Assembly (NCBI RefSeq): GCF_902712995.1
Contig: NZ_CACTIB010000031.1
Span: 137,552-201,551, forward strand
Direction of reading: 5' to 3'
DNA from: Candidatus Mycoplasma haematohominis
GTDB lineage: Bacteria > Bacillota_I > Bacilli_A > Mycoplasmatales > Mycoplasmoidaceae
Length of the DNA: 64,000 nucleotides
Below, one piece after another: positions 11,188 to 22,017 of this stretch (positions within the stretch are counted from its first letter, which is position 1; each line of letters begins with the position of its first letter). The notes under the pieces are model-generated. The model searched no databases and had not been told where the DNA came from. It saw only the letters and a list, made by a program, of their open reading frames with translations. The position numbers were made by a program, and so were the translations under genes.

Positions 11188-11213
11188 AGCCGGCCAATTC
11201 TAAAAAAATAATT

Positions 11214-12314
11214 ATGTTGTCAAGTAAGTTAGCTAAGTTATTGGCTGCCTCTACAGTAGTTACTGGTTCAGGAGGAATAGGGGCAAAGGTTTATTTAAAG
11301 CAAGGTAAACCTCTTTCAATAAAAACTCTTTCACCTAGTTCCGAAGAAAAAGTTATTTCTCAGGTTGCAGATGAAACAACAGAAACTACAGTTGAAAAAG
11401 CTCCTGAAGTAACTTTCGGTTCTTCTTTAACTAGCAGCAATTTCAAAATAGTAACCGAAAGCACTACTGAAGAAGTATTGCTGAATATTCTTATGGAAAG
11501 GCTAGATCCAAGCAAGGATACAGCTCAAGATTACAACGTTAACAGAATTTTCACTGGAAGTAAGCCAATTAAATACGGAGTTAAATCATTCACTGGAAAA
11601 GATAATAAGAAACTAACAGTTCTACAAAAACCAGACAAACAATATGCAGCTGACCATAAACAAGCATGTATAGAGGAATTAAAGAAACCTTATGATCAAA
11701 ATAATTCTACAGATAAGGCGCAACTATCAAGATTAAGAGAGTGATGTACTGAACCTAAAGTTAGAGATGTACTAGGAAGACATAAATTTACTGTTCTTAA
11801 AACCGAAAATAAAGATCATGATGAACATTGAAAAGAAATAATCAAAGGAGGTTGATTTAGTAAGACAGGAGAAACTAAGTACTGAGATAAACAATCATTT
11901 ATTGCTGGAGATGAACTTAAAAAAATTATTGGAGATAGTGATACTGGATTTACAGGAGAACCAACAGATGATCAAATTTCAGTATTGAAAAATGCATGTA
12001 AAGCAGTATTAGATACTCCTTTTACTAGAGAAAACTTCTATTTAACTACTGATTTCCTTTCTGGTATTACTGGATCAGATCCAAAACCAAAAATGGATCC
12101 ATTCCAAGAAGCAGCATTATTCTGCACTCAACCTGCAACAGTACATCATTACATAACTGTAGCCCTACAAGGAACACCTATTACTCCTACTAAGGCAGAT
12201 GATTATTGTTCTTTAAGTGCAGGAGATGTTAATTCTTGAAAAACAAACACACCTATGGAAGGAAAAACTTTCTGATGTGGTGTAAGAATTGCTTATGGTC
12301 CAAAGAAACCTTAA
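11214..12314 (+). CDS. Family B protein (366 aa)
   Basis: Anchor MLSSKLAKLLAASTVVTGSGG, then IGAKVYLKQG. Body: VLLNILMERLDPSKD, QACIEELKKPYD, RLREWCTEPKVRDVLGRHKF, IIKGGWFSK, TKYWDKQSFI, KNACKAVLDTPFTRENFYLTT, PFQEAALFCTQPA and TFWCGVRIAYG. It is most like 7590 and 12321. It is preceded by a candidate TATAAT and probably starts a second family B transcription unit. Confidence 0.87.
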
Positions 12315-12320
12315 TCTGTC

Positions 12321-13424
12321 ATGAAAGTATTTAGTGAATTCTTTAATCACTACGGGATACCGCTTTTATTTATTGGTTCTACAGGAACAGGAATAAAGCT
12401 TTATTTTGCAAAAGCAGGTTATTTAACTAATTCACAGTTATCTGAAATTAAATTTGTATTACCTGAGAAGAAACATAAATATTCAGATGAGATAACCAAC
12501 GCAGGTTTTACTCTTGTTACTTCATCTACTACAGATGAAGTAATGCAAAACATAATCTTTCAGAGGTTATTTCCTAATAAGGATGTGACTTTTTCTTATT
12601 CTAAGGGTCAAGTTTTTGCAGAAAGTACTGCAGTTACATTTGAAGCAAAAGTTTTTAAGACTAAGGATGGAAAAGAACTAAAGACTATTTCTAAGCCAGA
12701 TAAAAAATATGTTGAAGATTTTAGAAAAGCATGTTTAAGTGCTTTAGATAAAGAATATAAGAATGATAAAGACCAAGATGGCCCAAATAGTAAAGAGTTA
12801 GCTAGATTAAGAGAATGATGTACAGAACCTAAGATAAAGGATGTTTTAAGTAGACATAAGTTTACTTTACTTAAAACAGATGAAAACAACAAAGAAGATG
12901 ATGCATATTGGCAAGAAATAATCAAAGGAGGTTGATTTAGTAAGAAAGACAATACTAATTACTGAGAGAAACAGACATTTATAAAAGAGGAAGAAGATTT
13001 AAAGAAAATTATTGGAGATCAAAAAACTGGATTTACAGGAGAAGAAGTAAAACCAGAACAAATTGCAGTACTTAAAAAAGCCTGCAAAGCAGCATTAGAT
13101 AAAGAATTTACAAGAGAAAACTTTTATCTAACCAAAGATTTAATAGATAATGTTGAACCTACAACACCAGAATTAAAAGTAGATTTATTCCAGGAAGCTG
13201 CTTTGTTCTGCAGTAAGCCAATTTCTGCAAAAGAATACATAGAAAAAGCTATGCAAGGAATAGCTTATACAACTGTTCAAACACCAGCTAATACTGAATA
13301 TTGCGAAATTTCTGAAAAGAATATATCTGAATGAAAAACCAACAACCCACTAGATGGCAAAACCTTCTGATGTGGAGTTAAGTTGTTGTATGAAAAGTCT
13401 AAGAATCATCAACCCAGCAAATAA
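12321..13424 (+). CDS. Family B protein (367 aa)
   Basis: Begins 6 bp after the previous stop with MKVFSEFFNHYGIPLLFIGS, then TGTGIKLYF. Body: VMQNIIFQRLFPNKD, KACLSALDKEYK, RLREWCTEPKIKDVLSRHKF, IIKGGWFSKKD, TNYWEKQTFI, KKACKAALDKEFTRENFYLT, LFQEAALFCSKPISAKEYIE and TFWCGVKLLYE. It shares long stretches with 11214-12314, consistent with a local duplication. Confidence 0.87.
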
Positions 13425-13521
13425 CACTTAGCCACCTTTTCTTTTTGTTGTTATTTATAAGTTCTTTTGCTGATTTAAGAATCGTAGATACAATGGCACA
13501 CCAATATTCGAAATAAAGTTT

Positions 13522-14628
13522 ATGAAAATACCTTTGAAAGTAGTGTTCTCACTTATTATGGCTGCATGCGGAGGATTAGGTGCAGGAGTAGATATTTATC
13601 TTAGAAACTCTAAGTTTGACAATATAGAAGTTAGCGATGAACCAGGTCATGATCAAGAATCAAAATCATTATCTGATTCTTCAACGCCTATTAATAAATC
13701 TTCCGTAAATACTTATCCTGATGGTACTTTTGGTAAACAATTAGCAACTAATAAGTTTGCTCCTGTTTACTCTTCAACTAGCGACTCCGTATTCCAAAAC
13801 ATTCTTTTACAAGGATTACTTACTTTTAATAACAAACCTATTGTTTACCAAAAAGATCAATTATTTACAGGTAATCCTGTAGTTACTGTAAGTCCACAAG
13901 TTAGAAATATTTCAAACAAGAACTTTTATCTATATGGAAAACAAAATGACAGTGTTATCTCTTCTTACAAAGAATCCTGTATTGCAGCTTTACAAAAACC
14001 TTATACAAGTAGTGATAGTACAAGCGAAGCAGAACTTAAGAAACTAGAACAATGATGTACACAACCTAAAGTTAAACATGTCTTATCAAGACACGGATTT
14101 GAACTTATTAAAGATAGTGATGACTTTAAGGAAGTAATAGCTGGAGGTTGATTTAAGAAAGATGGAAATACTAAATACTGAGAAAAACAAAGTTTTATTA
14201 AGAAAGGGCATATAGATAATTTCTTAGGAGATAAGTCTAGTACTGGAATAAACAGTAAATCAGATGTTTCATATGCTCATGTTGCAAAACTTAAATATAG
14301 ATGTTCTGCAGCACTAGAAAGACCTTTTATAAGAGAAACTTTCTATATGCCAAAAGAGTATTGAGAACAAGATAAAACAGTTACATATTCTTCAAGATTC
14401 TTAGATGAATTCCAAGAAGCAGTGATTTTCTGTACAAAATCTAGAACAGCAGAGAAATATATTGTTGAAACTCTTAAAGGAAAAGCAAAAGAAACTTCTG
14501 AATTAGATTCACAGGATGTTTGTTACTTAGCTAATAAAGTAAACGACTTAAAAAATTTAAAAACTTTTGATCCTTTTGGAGGAAATGGTTTTTGATGCGC
14601 AGTTAAGTTACTTTACAAAGAAAATTAG
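13522..14628 (+). CDS. Family B protein (368 aa), last of the tandem set
   Basis: Anchor MKIPLKVVFSLIMAACGGLG, then AGVDIYLRN. Body: VFQNILLQGLL, ESCIAALQKPY, KLEQWCTQPKVKHVLSRHGF, IAGGWFKKDG, TKYWEKQSFI, LKYRCSAALERPFIRETFYM, EFQEAVIFCTKSRTAEKYIV and GFWCAVKLLYK. It is the most divergent copy in the middle segment. Its stop lies 4 bp from the stop of the convergent gene at 14633, leaving almost no room for terminators. Confidence 0.87.
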
Positions 14629-14632
14629 ATAA

Positions 14633-15238
14633 TTATTTCTCTGGTTGATTGTTTCAGGTACTTTCGTTGTGCTTTTTAATTTCGTCTCTATGAGGTCACT
14701 CACTATTTATATTCACACTACTTCCTTTTTCAGAGCAGCCCACTCACACATCTCTTCAATATCTAGCTTTTTTCTCCTTAGTATCTATTTTTGGATTATT
14801 TAGAACGCTCTCCTCATATTTTTCTCAATAGTTATCATCTGATTTGTTGTTGAAAGATAAAGAAGATACTTTCTTGCATTCATTGAACAATCCTTTTACA
14901 TTTTGATCTTTAATTATTGATTTAAATCTGTAACTTCTTATCTTTGAATTATTCTTTTTGTAATCTTCAAACCTCTTTTTTCATCATTCTTTTTCTTTTG
15001 TATCCATAGATTCATAATTTTCCGCAGTTATTTTGTGCAGTAGAAGTGCTTCGTCTATTGTTTTGTTATCTGAGAAAAAACTACCAAATCCATAACTCAT
15101 TTGTGATGTTGATGAATCGTTTTTTCCAAAACTTTCTTTTTGTGATTGAGTCTTTGCAATAGCAGTAGTTGTTGTTCCGGTTGCTATTAAAGCAGTAACT
15201 CCCGCCCCAACTTTTGCAGTTGTTGAACTTATTTCCAT
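14633..15238 (-). CDS. Family E anchored protein (201 aa)
   Basis: Read on the minus strand: MEISSTTAKVGAGVTALIAT anchors a body with ITAENYESMDTKEKEWWKKRF, KIRSYRFKSIIK, GLFNECKKVSSL and a distal DVWVGCSEKG. The ENYE..EE..W..RF, RSYRF, C-x-x and W-V-x-C-S marks recur in the genes at 49351 and 51635 and in the truncated copy at 61561, so this is a separate family. The C...W-x-x-CS spacing echoes the family A and C modules. Confidence 0.85.
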
Positions 15239-15370
15239 GTTCTCTGTTCTTTTCTAAAAATTTAAATAAGAATAATAACTTTGTCTCTAATTCTGAATTC
15301 TATAGAAGATAACTATACGTGATTTAAAGAAAGTTGCATCTAGTTTTTCTTTTTTTAACAAATTAAGTTT

Positions 15371-16336
15371 TTACTCTTTTTCGCCTTTATCAGAACAGTA
15401 CCTTCATGCATCCTCTATTTCATCTTGTATTTGACTATCTCCTAAGTAAAAGTCTTCGCAGACTTTATTTAAAGCTGTTGCATTGTCGTTTGAAATGTCT
15501 CAACCTTTATTTACATTTTTAAATTTATTACTTAGAGGAAAAGCGCTTGTTTCGTTTTTCTTATCTTCCTCTAGACGGTATTGATATGATCACTCTCATC
15601 ATTTTTGACTGTAGTTGTAAATAACAAATTTATTTCTATTGTTTTGTATTTGTGCGTTTTTAATATTTCCTTTTTTAGACTGCTCAACTGTTAAATAAAT
15701 TATTTCTTCTTCTGTTTGCCCTTTAGGAAATTTAGCTTTTTTTGCTTTAGAAATTGCTTTTGCTTCTTCACTTGAATCTGGGTTTACTGCATCTGTAGTA
15801 CACATTAATCAGAATATAGGTTCATATTTTTTGAAATATCATCCTTCTGAATAACTTTTGTCACAGAACTGATTTAGGTGCAAACTTGTTGCAAATAGGT
15901 ATTTTTTGTCTTCGTAACCGCCAACTATGTTGACATATCTACCAAAATTTCCATTTTTGAGCATATATTTTCTAGTTTCGTAAGTTTTTTCTCATCAATC
16001 TTTACTTTCTTTTCAATCTACAAATTTTGGTTTGTGACTTGTTATAGTGTGGAATCTGTATGCGCGATATCTAGTTTCGCTCTTTTCTACAGTTGTGTTT
16101 GAGGTTGTATGAATTCTAGGATCAATTTCATTTTGCGCACCTTTTCAAAAAACTGTTTTATTTTTCTTTCTTTCAATCTTTGTACTTTCAATATTTAAGT
16201 TGTTTAAAGCTGATACTTCTTCAGAAGAGCCTTGAGATAAAAAATAAATTTGTAATAGTTCATAGCCGGATACTCCTAAAACAGAATTAAAAGCAGTAAC
16301 TGCTGAGGCTATTGTTATTTTCGATTCAGTAAGCAC
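15371..16336 (-). CDS. Family C anchored four-cysteine protein (321 aa)
   Basis: First of 23 family C genes, so the layout is described here. MLTESKITIASAV starts a 25-30-residue hydrophobic anchor ending GYELLQIYFL. A basic tract and a DPR motif follow, then VDWKESKDWWEKTYETRKYM, LNQFCDKSY (Cys 1, near residue 155), FWLMCTTDAVNPD (Cys 2, residue 179), AKKAKFP, IIYLTVEQSKK, KFVIYNYSQKWWEWSYQYRL, AFPLSNKFK, LNKVCEDFY (Cys 3) and DAWRYCSDKG (Cys 4) at the end. The last two motifs match the family A unit. Function unknown; cell-surface location is inferred from the anchor. Confidence 0.88.
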
Positions 16337-16441
16337 GTGATTTGTTTTTTGAGCATTAGAGTGTTTATTTTCGGAGCCTAAGATTTTTCTCTGCAGTAAA
16401 TTAGTTTCTGTTTTTTTAAAAGCTACTTGTTTGTTTTTTAC

Positions 16442-17425
16442 TTATTTATTCGAGATTTGCTCTCTTCCAGCATCAGAGCAGTATCTTCAGGCATCATCTA
16501 TTTCATTTTGAGAATTATTGTTTGAAGCATCATAAAAATCTTTGCACACTTTATTTAGGGCTCCTGCATCATTGATTGAATCGTCTCAACCTTTGGTTGC
16601 ATCTTTAAATTTTTTACTTAGAGGAAAAGAACTGGTTTCATCCTTTTTATCTACTTTTAATCTGTATTTATAAGATCATTCTCACCATTCTTTACTGTAG
16701 TCATAGACAATAAATTTACTTTTATTGCTGTCTACTTTTTTGTTTTTCATTTGATCTTTTTTCGCCTGTTCAACGGTTAAATAAGTTATTTCTTCTTGAG
16801 TCTTTCCTTTTTTAAATTTAGCTTTCTTGGCTTTAGAAATTATTTTCTCTTCTTCTTGTTGATCTGGATTTTTAGCATCTGTAGTACACATTAATCAAAA
16901 AATTTTTTTGTGACTTTTGTAATAATTTGTTTCAGAATAGTTTCTATCGCAAAATTGATTTAGATATAAGGTTGCAGAGTTTCTGTATTTTTGATCACTG
17001 TAGCTTCCAGAGATGTTTACAAGATCTTTAAAACCTCCATTTTCTAACATATATTTCCTAGTCAAATAAGTCTTATCTCATCACGCTTTATTTTCTTTTC
17101 AATCTACGAATTTTGATCTATGACTTCATATTTCGTGGAATCAATAAGCTGTATATCTACTTTTGTGTTGGAGCACTGTAGACGGCGAAACAGTGTGAAG
17201 TCTAGGATCAGAATCGCTTTGTGTTCCTGTTTCAAAAGTAACAGTCCCTTTTTTGTTTCTCTTTATTTTTGTTGCTTTAATTGTGTTGCTGTCTAAAGAA
17301 GATAATTCTTCTGAGGAATTGAGACCAAATAAATAGATTTGTAAAAACTCATACCCGGATATTACCAGAGCTGTATTTCCCGAAATTCCAGAAACAGCAA
17401 TAGTTATCTTGGATTCAGTTAACAA
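16442..17425 (-). CDS. Family C protein (327 aa)
   Basis: MLTESKITIAVSGISGNTAL, GYEFLQIYLFG, then DPRLHTVSPSTVLQHKSRY and VDWKENKAWWDKTYLTRKYM. Cysteines occur in LNQFCDRNY, WLMCTTDAKNP, LNKVCKDFY and AWRYCSDAG. The tail REQISNK is longer than in the first copy. It belongs with the genes at 15371, 22018, 23101 and 24162 by the HTT/TTV segment and the KY-V-N-I-x-GGY stretch. Confidence 0.88.
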
Positions 17426-17535
17426 ATCTTTTTCCTTACTTTTAAAGTTTTTTGTTTAGATCAGAGATTTGATTTTTTAAATTTGTAAACTTTTTTGCCT
17501 AGTTATTTGTATATCTACTTGCTTGTCTTTTTAAT

Positions 17536-18510
17536 TTATTGTTTTCCATCATCAGAGCAGTATCTTCAAGCATCATCTATCTCATCTTGAAAATTATTGC
17601 TTGTTTGTTCATAGAAGTCTTTACATACTTTATTTAGAGCTGTTGCGTTGTTGTTTAAATCTTCTCAACCTTGAATTATTGTTCTAAATTTGTTACTTAA
17701 AGGAAAAGGACTAGTTTCATTTTTTCTATCTGCTTCTAGTCTATATTCATAGGATCATTTTCATCATTCTGGACTGTAGTCGTAGATTACAAATTTAGTT
17801 TTTGCATCTTCGGTTATTTTTGTGTTATTTATACCTTTCTTTTTCGCTTGTGTAATTGTTAAATAAGTTATTTGTTTTTTCTTACCGTCTTTTATTTGAA
17901 ATTCTGCTTTAGTTGCCCACGAAATTACTTCTTCGCTATCATTTTTTTCTGGATTTTTCCCATCAATAGTGCACATTAATCAAAACTGTTCTTTGTATTT
18001 TTGAAAAAAGCTTCTATTTAAGTAGCCTTTATCGCAAAATTGATTCATGTGTAGATTTTTTGTTCATCAATGTTGTTGATCGCTATATCCTCCAACTATA
18101 GGAAAATATGGTTGAAAATTTTGATTTTTAATTACGTATTCTCTTTGTTTATAAGCATCTTCCCATCATGTTTTGTTTGCTTCTTCTCATCCGACTAATT
18201 TGTCTAAGTGATTTTTTATGTGTCTAACGCCAAAACCTTTGTGTTTTGTGTAATGTTTGCTTCCAATTATTATTGACGGGGCATGTCTTTTTCTAAGGTC
18301 AAAATTTGATGTTGTTCCTTTGGGAGTAGTTTTATTTCTTGTTCTTTTAATTTTTGTTACTTTTATTAATTCATTATTTAAGTTTTCAACTTCTATTGAT
18401 TCTTCATTTAATGCATAATATATCTTTAATAACTCACTCCCAGACACTCCTAAAGCTGCATTGGCTGCAATAACAGAAAAAGTGATAGTTACTTTTGACT
18501 CAGTTAACAC
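17536..18510 (-). CDS. Family C protein (324 aa), FDLRK subtype
   Basis: MLTESKVTITFSVIAANAAL. In place of DPR it has SNFDLRKRHAP, followed by IGSKHYTKHKGFGVRHIKNH; this region matches the gene at 34084 (SNFDLRKSN, IGDRYYKRHKG) and sets the two apart from neighbours. Conserved marks: HMNQFCDKGY, FWLMCTIDGKNPE, FVIYDYSPEWWKWSYEYRL, LNKVCKDFYE, DAWRYCSDDGK. It lies 110 bp from the next family C gene on either side, typical for this array. Confidence 0.88.
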
Positions 18511-18630
18511 CTTACTTCTATAAAAAAGTAGTTTGTTTATCTCAGGTATTGAAATCTTGATATCTAACGAATCGATTTTGAAAGTTTTTTCTATAGTTAC
18601 GTATTTACTTTTTTAGGTTCAGTTTTCTTA

Positions 18631-19629
18631 TTAAGAATTAACTCCTACATCTGAACAGTACCTTCATGCATCCTCTATTTCATCTGATGTAGAACTATTA
18701 CTTTCATATAGGTCTTTACATATTTTGTTTAGAGCTTCTCCCTTACTTAACTTTTCATCTCATCCTGAATTTGCTTTCCTAAATTTATCACTTAAAGGAA
18801 AATCGCTTGTTTCATCGTCTTTGTCTATTTTCAACCTATATTTATAAGACCATTCTCATCAATCTGGACTGTAATCGTAAACGACAAATTTGTCTTGTGA
18901 ATTACTTATTTTTGTATTTTTTATCGTTTCTTTTTTAGATTGTTTGTAGTTGAAATAAGTGATTTCTTTTTCTTGTTCGCCTTCTCAGAATCTTGCTTTT
19001 GTAGCTTCAGCAATTTCTTGCGAACTATCTGTTTCATCTGGATCTTTTCCTTCTACAGTGCACATTAATCAGAATTGTTTTCTGTATTTTTTATAGTAAT
19101 TGGTTTGCGCATAGCCTCTGTCACAAAACTGATTCATTGGTAATGGCTCAGAATGATTTTTGAAATATAGATTTGTTATGTTTTCCATACTGTAACCTTT
19201 GGTTATTTCTACTTTAGGATTTACGTCTTGACTTTTGATCATGTACTCCCTTTGTTTGTAGGTTTTTTCTCATCACGATTTATTGTCTGCTTCTCAACTT
19301 ATTAACTTTCCTCTGTGCTGTTTTGGTATATGAAATAGCATAGAAGTTCTGTGTCTTTGATCTAAGTGATGTTTAACGATTTTTAAATTTGAGTCATTAG
19401 AAACCCTTAAATCAAATTTGCTTTGGGAATTATTTTTAAAAGTTGTTTCTTTTGTTCTCTTTCTTTTTGCTTTTGTTGTTTTAAATATCGAGTTTTCTAA
19501 ATTAGTAATTTCTTCAGATGATTCTTGGCCAAGTAAATATATTCTTAATAGTTCATATCCAGATACTCCTAAAATCGAGTTAAAAGCAGCAACAGCTGTG
19601 GTTATTGTTATTTTTGATTCAGTAAGCAC
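18631..19629 (-). CDS. Family C protein (332 aa), KFDLR subtype
   Basis: MLTESKITITTAVAAFNSIL, then SKFDLRVSND and KIVKHHLDQRHRTSMLFH. That segment is shared only with the gene at 30806 (KIVKHPQDRRHRTSSLRH), so the two form a subtype. Marks: PMNQFCDRGY, FWLMCTVEGKDPD, ARFWEGEQEKEITYFNYKQSKK (a W in place of P), FVVYDYSPDWWEWSYKYRL, LNKICKDLYE, DAWRYCSDVG. First gene after the long non-coding stretch, reading away from it. Confidence 0.87.
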
Positions 19630-19727
19630 TTTATTTGTTTTTTGAGCATTAGGTTGTTTATTTTGGGAGACTTAAGATTTTTCTTTTCAGTAAATTAGTT
19701 TTTGTTTTTTAAAAGCTACTTGTTCGT

Positions 19728-20230
19728 TTTTACTTATGTATTTATTGAATTAAAAACGGCATATATTTCATGAAGAACAGTTCTAAAAAAGGTTTTAGAT
19801 TTATTGATTTGCAATTCTTTATATCAGTCACAAACTATTTGTGTTGGATCTAATTTTCTTGCTTTCAATATCTATCTTATTTTTCCATATGCAATGACTT
19901 TAATAACTATTGATTTTCTAAATAGTTTTTCCGTTTCTTAAGCTCGTAATAAAAGGGCGCTTAGACCGAATAATTTATTAATTCTTTTATGACTTCAATT
20001 TTTAGCCTGTAAGGCCTTAAGTTTTTTCATTGCTTAATTATTTCTATATCTAATTGATTTCTAACTGTCTATAGGCTTTTTAAAGCACTAGAAACATATT
20101 AAAAATTTAGTTCCTATTGTTAATTTGATAGGTGTTTTTTGTTTTTACTTAATAGAAAGTTCAAAACAATTTATAGATTGTTGAAGTTGAGTAAAAACAT
20201 TTAAGAAAACTTTTACTTATACTTTTTCTT
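19728..20230. repeat. Non-coding duplicated block, copy 1
   Basis: Shares a series of segments with 20476-20945 in the same order, for example tttattgaatt-aaaac, cttttatgacttcaattttta, ggccttaagttttt, gctagaaacatattaaa-type strings and gttgaagttgagtaaaaa. The two copies differ by scattered substitutions and indels. Neither is open in any frame. Confidence 0.65.
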
Positions 20231-20272
20231 TTATTTTTCTATAGGTTTTTTTACAAAGTAAAAAAATAGAGG

Positions 20273-20341
20273 GGGACAAATTTTGATGGTGAAAGGGGAC
20301 AATTTATGATGGACATCAGGGACAGTTTGTGATGGTGAAAA
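20273..20341. repeat. Three direct copies of a 23-bp unit (IS21-like end?)
   Basis: Units start at 20273, 20296 and 20319. Each has the form GGGACA-a/g-a/tTT-x-TGATGG followed by tgaaa or acatc. The G-rich unit stands out in AT-rich surroundings. Multiple short direct repeats with GGGACA...TTTTGATGG are known at the ends of IS21-family elements, but no transposase gene is present, so at most this is a solo end. Confidence 0.5.
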
Positions 20342-20475
20342 TAAATCTTTGTTTTAGAAAGTGGTATTCGAATAGATACCTGACAATTGCTTACTTTTAT
20401 GACTTCAATTTCAATCTATTAGGGCTTTAAGTTATTAGGTTGTCTGAGAATTAAAAATCTAGAGGAGAAAAATAG

Positions 20476-20945
20476 TTTTTATTTATGTGTTTATTGAATT
20501 GAAAACAGCATATGTTTCGCAAGGAAAAGATCTAAAAGAAGTTTTATGATTTGTAATTCTTTAGTTTCGTATAAATCAGTATTGGTTTTGAAGATGCTTT
20601 AGCGATTGTCGATAGTTTATTAATTCTTTTCAAGAAAGAGAACAAATAGATTTATTGACTTAATTGACTGTTTTAGAAAGTGGTGTTTGGTATTTATCTA
20701 ATAAGTGCTTACTCTTATGACTTCAATTTTTAAGCTATAAGGCCTTAAGTTTTTGCATTGCTTGATTACTTCTATATTTAATTGATTTTTAACTATCTAT
20801 AGATCTTTTAAAGTGCTAGAAACATATTAAAGATTTAGTTCTTATTCTTAATTTGATAGTTGTTTTGTGTTTCTACTTAATAGATAAGCTCAAAACAATT
20901 TAAAGCTTTTTGAAGTTGAGTAAAAATATCTAAGAAAACTTTTTA
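20476..20945. repeat. Non-coding duplicated block, copy 2
   Basis: Second copy of the block at 19728-20230, in the same orientation. It ends close to ttgaagttgagtaaaaatatctaagaaaac, about 125 bp before the Bax-inhibitor-like gene, so it could supply part of that gene's upstream region. Confidence 0.65.
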
Positions 20946-21068
20946 TATATCGAGAAATAGACGAAAAAACAAATCAAATAAAAGTAAGAGATATAGTAAA
21001 TTTTGAAACTTAAGACAGACGAGAAATTTTACAATTCCGACTGAATTTCCTCAGTTTTTTATGGTTAT

Positions 21069-21902
21069 ATGAATTTTTTTCAAATAAATACAAAATTAGT
21101 TTCGCAAACCGATCTTAAAAAACACGAACAACTATTTTTAAGTAGAGTTTTCTTAAAAGTTGCAGTTGGTTTTTTAATTTATGGTTTTTTTATCACCGGT
21201 TTAATTCCCATAGTTTATAAGGAGCTAGGACTCGATTCAGGAATAATAACAGCAATATGTTTCTTGGTGCCAACTGCGATCTGTGGGTTAATTGCTCGAA
21301 TGATAGATCAAATTGAAATAAAGAAAAAAGTCTATTGTCTCATATATTTTGTCTTCGTTTTTTTAACGTATACTTTTTCAATCCTGGGACTTGCAGCATG
21401 TTTCTTGGATTTTAGTTTTGTAAAGAAATTAGATTTTGATGTAGCGATTTTTCAGACATCACTTTTATTTACAGCAGTTTTTATAGTTGGTTTTTTAATT
21501 TATTTAATTCCTGCAATAGTCGGATTTTTTATTTCAAGAAAAACAGCCATTTCCTTAAAAAAATTTATCAGTTTGGCATCTACAACGACAACACTTGTCC
21601 TAGTAATGTTTGCGGCTTTTTTAGTAGTGTGTTTTAAAGTCATTTTTAAAAAAGCTGATCCCGATTTCATAATTCTTATTACAACATTCATTTCTGTAAA
21701 AACTGTTTTATTTTTGGCTAGTACAGTAAAGAATACTTTTAGAATGAAAAAAACAATGAAAAATATTGACTATAAAAATCTTGAAGAATTGAGATTATGA
21801 GAGTTTAGTTTTGTTACAAGAAATTTGGATAATATTTTCACATTAATTTTTGATGCATTATCTTTTCTACTAATATGAGTATTTGATCTTTTTTACGATT
21901 AG
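21069..21902 (+). CDS. Bax inhibitor-1/YccA-like multi-span membrane protein (277 aa)
   Basis: About seven hydrophobic segments. The N-terminal EQLFLSRVFLKVAVGFLIYG resembles the first helix of the BI-1/YccA family (LFL-x-x-VY-x-x-LALGLLLTA). The C-terminal NLDNIFTLIFDALSFLLIWV with FDLFYD resembles the family's closing LYLDFINLFLYLL-R. The length is slightly above the usual 220-240 aa. BI-1 proteins are membrane ion-leak or stress-related channels. The ATG at 21069 follows atggttat and gives the full first helix. It is the only plausible housekeeping-type gene here. The family call rests on two helices and could be wrong. Confidence 0.6.
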
Positions 21903-22017
21903 ATACTTTTTCTAACTAAATGAAACACACATTTCAAGCTATAAAGCTTTAAGTTATTAGGTTGTTTAGGAATTAAAAATCTAAAGGAGAAATAGTTTTA
22001 CTTATTTAATTTGCAAT

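Larger units (their letters stand above)
19630..21068. other. 1.4-kb non-coding stretch with internal duplication
   Basis: No frame stays open for a convincing gene on either strand, even with TGA as Trp. The stretch contains two diverged copies of one block (about 19728-20230 and 20476-20945) and a 23-bp triplicate between them. A shorter third trace of the block (agctataaagctttaagtta and the following bases) appears near 21935-22000. It may be the relic of an element or a long regulatory spacer. Confidence 0.6.

Noticed and set aside
10980..11213. Rho-independent terminator after the third family B gene
   Set aside because: Poly-T runs are present but I could not see a convincing stem before them.
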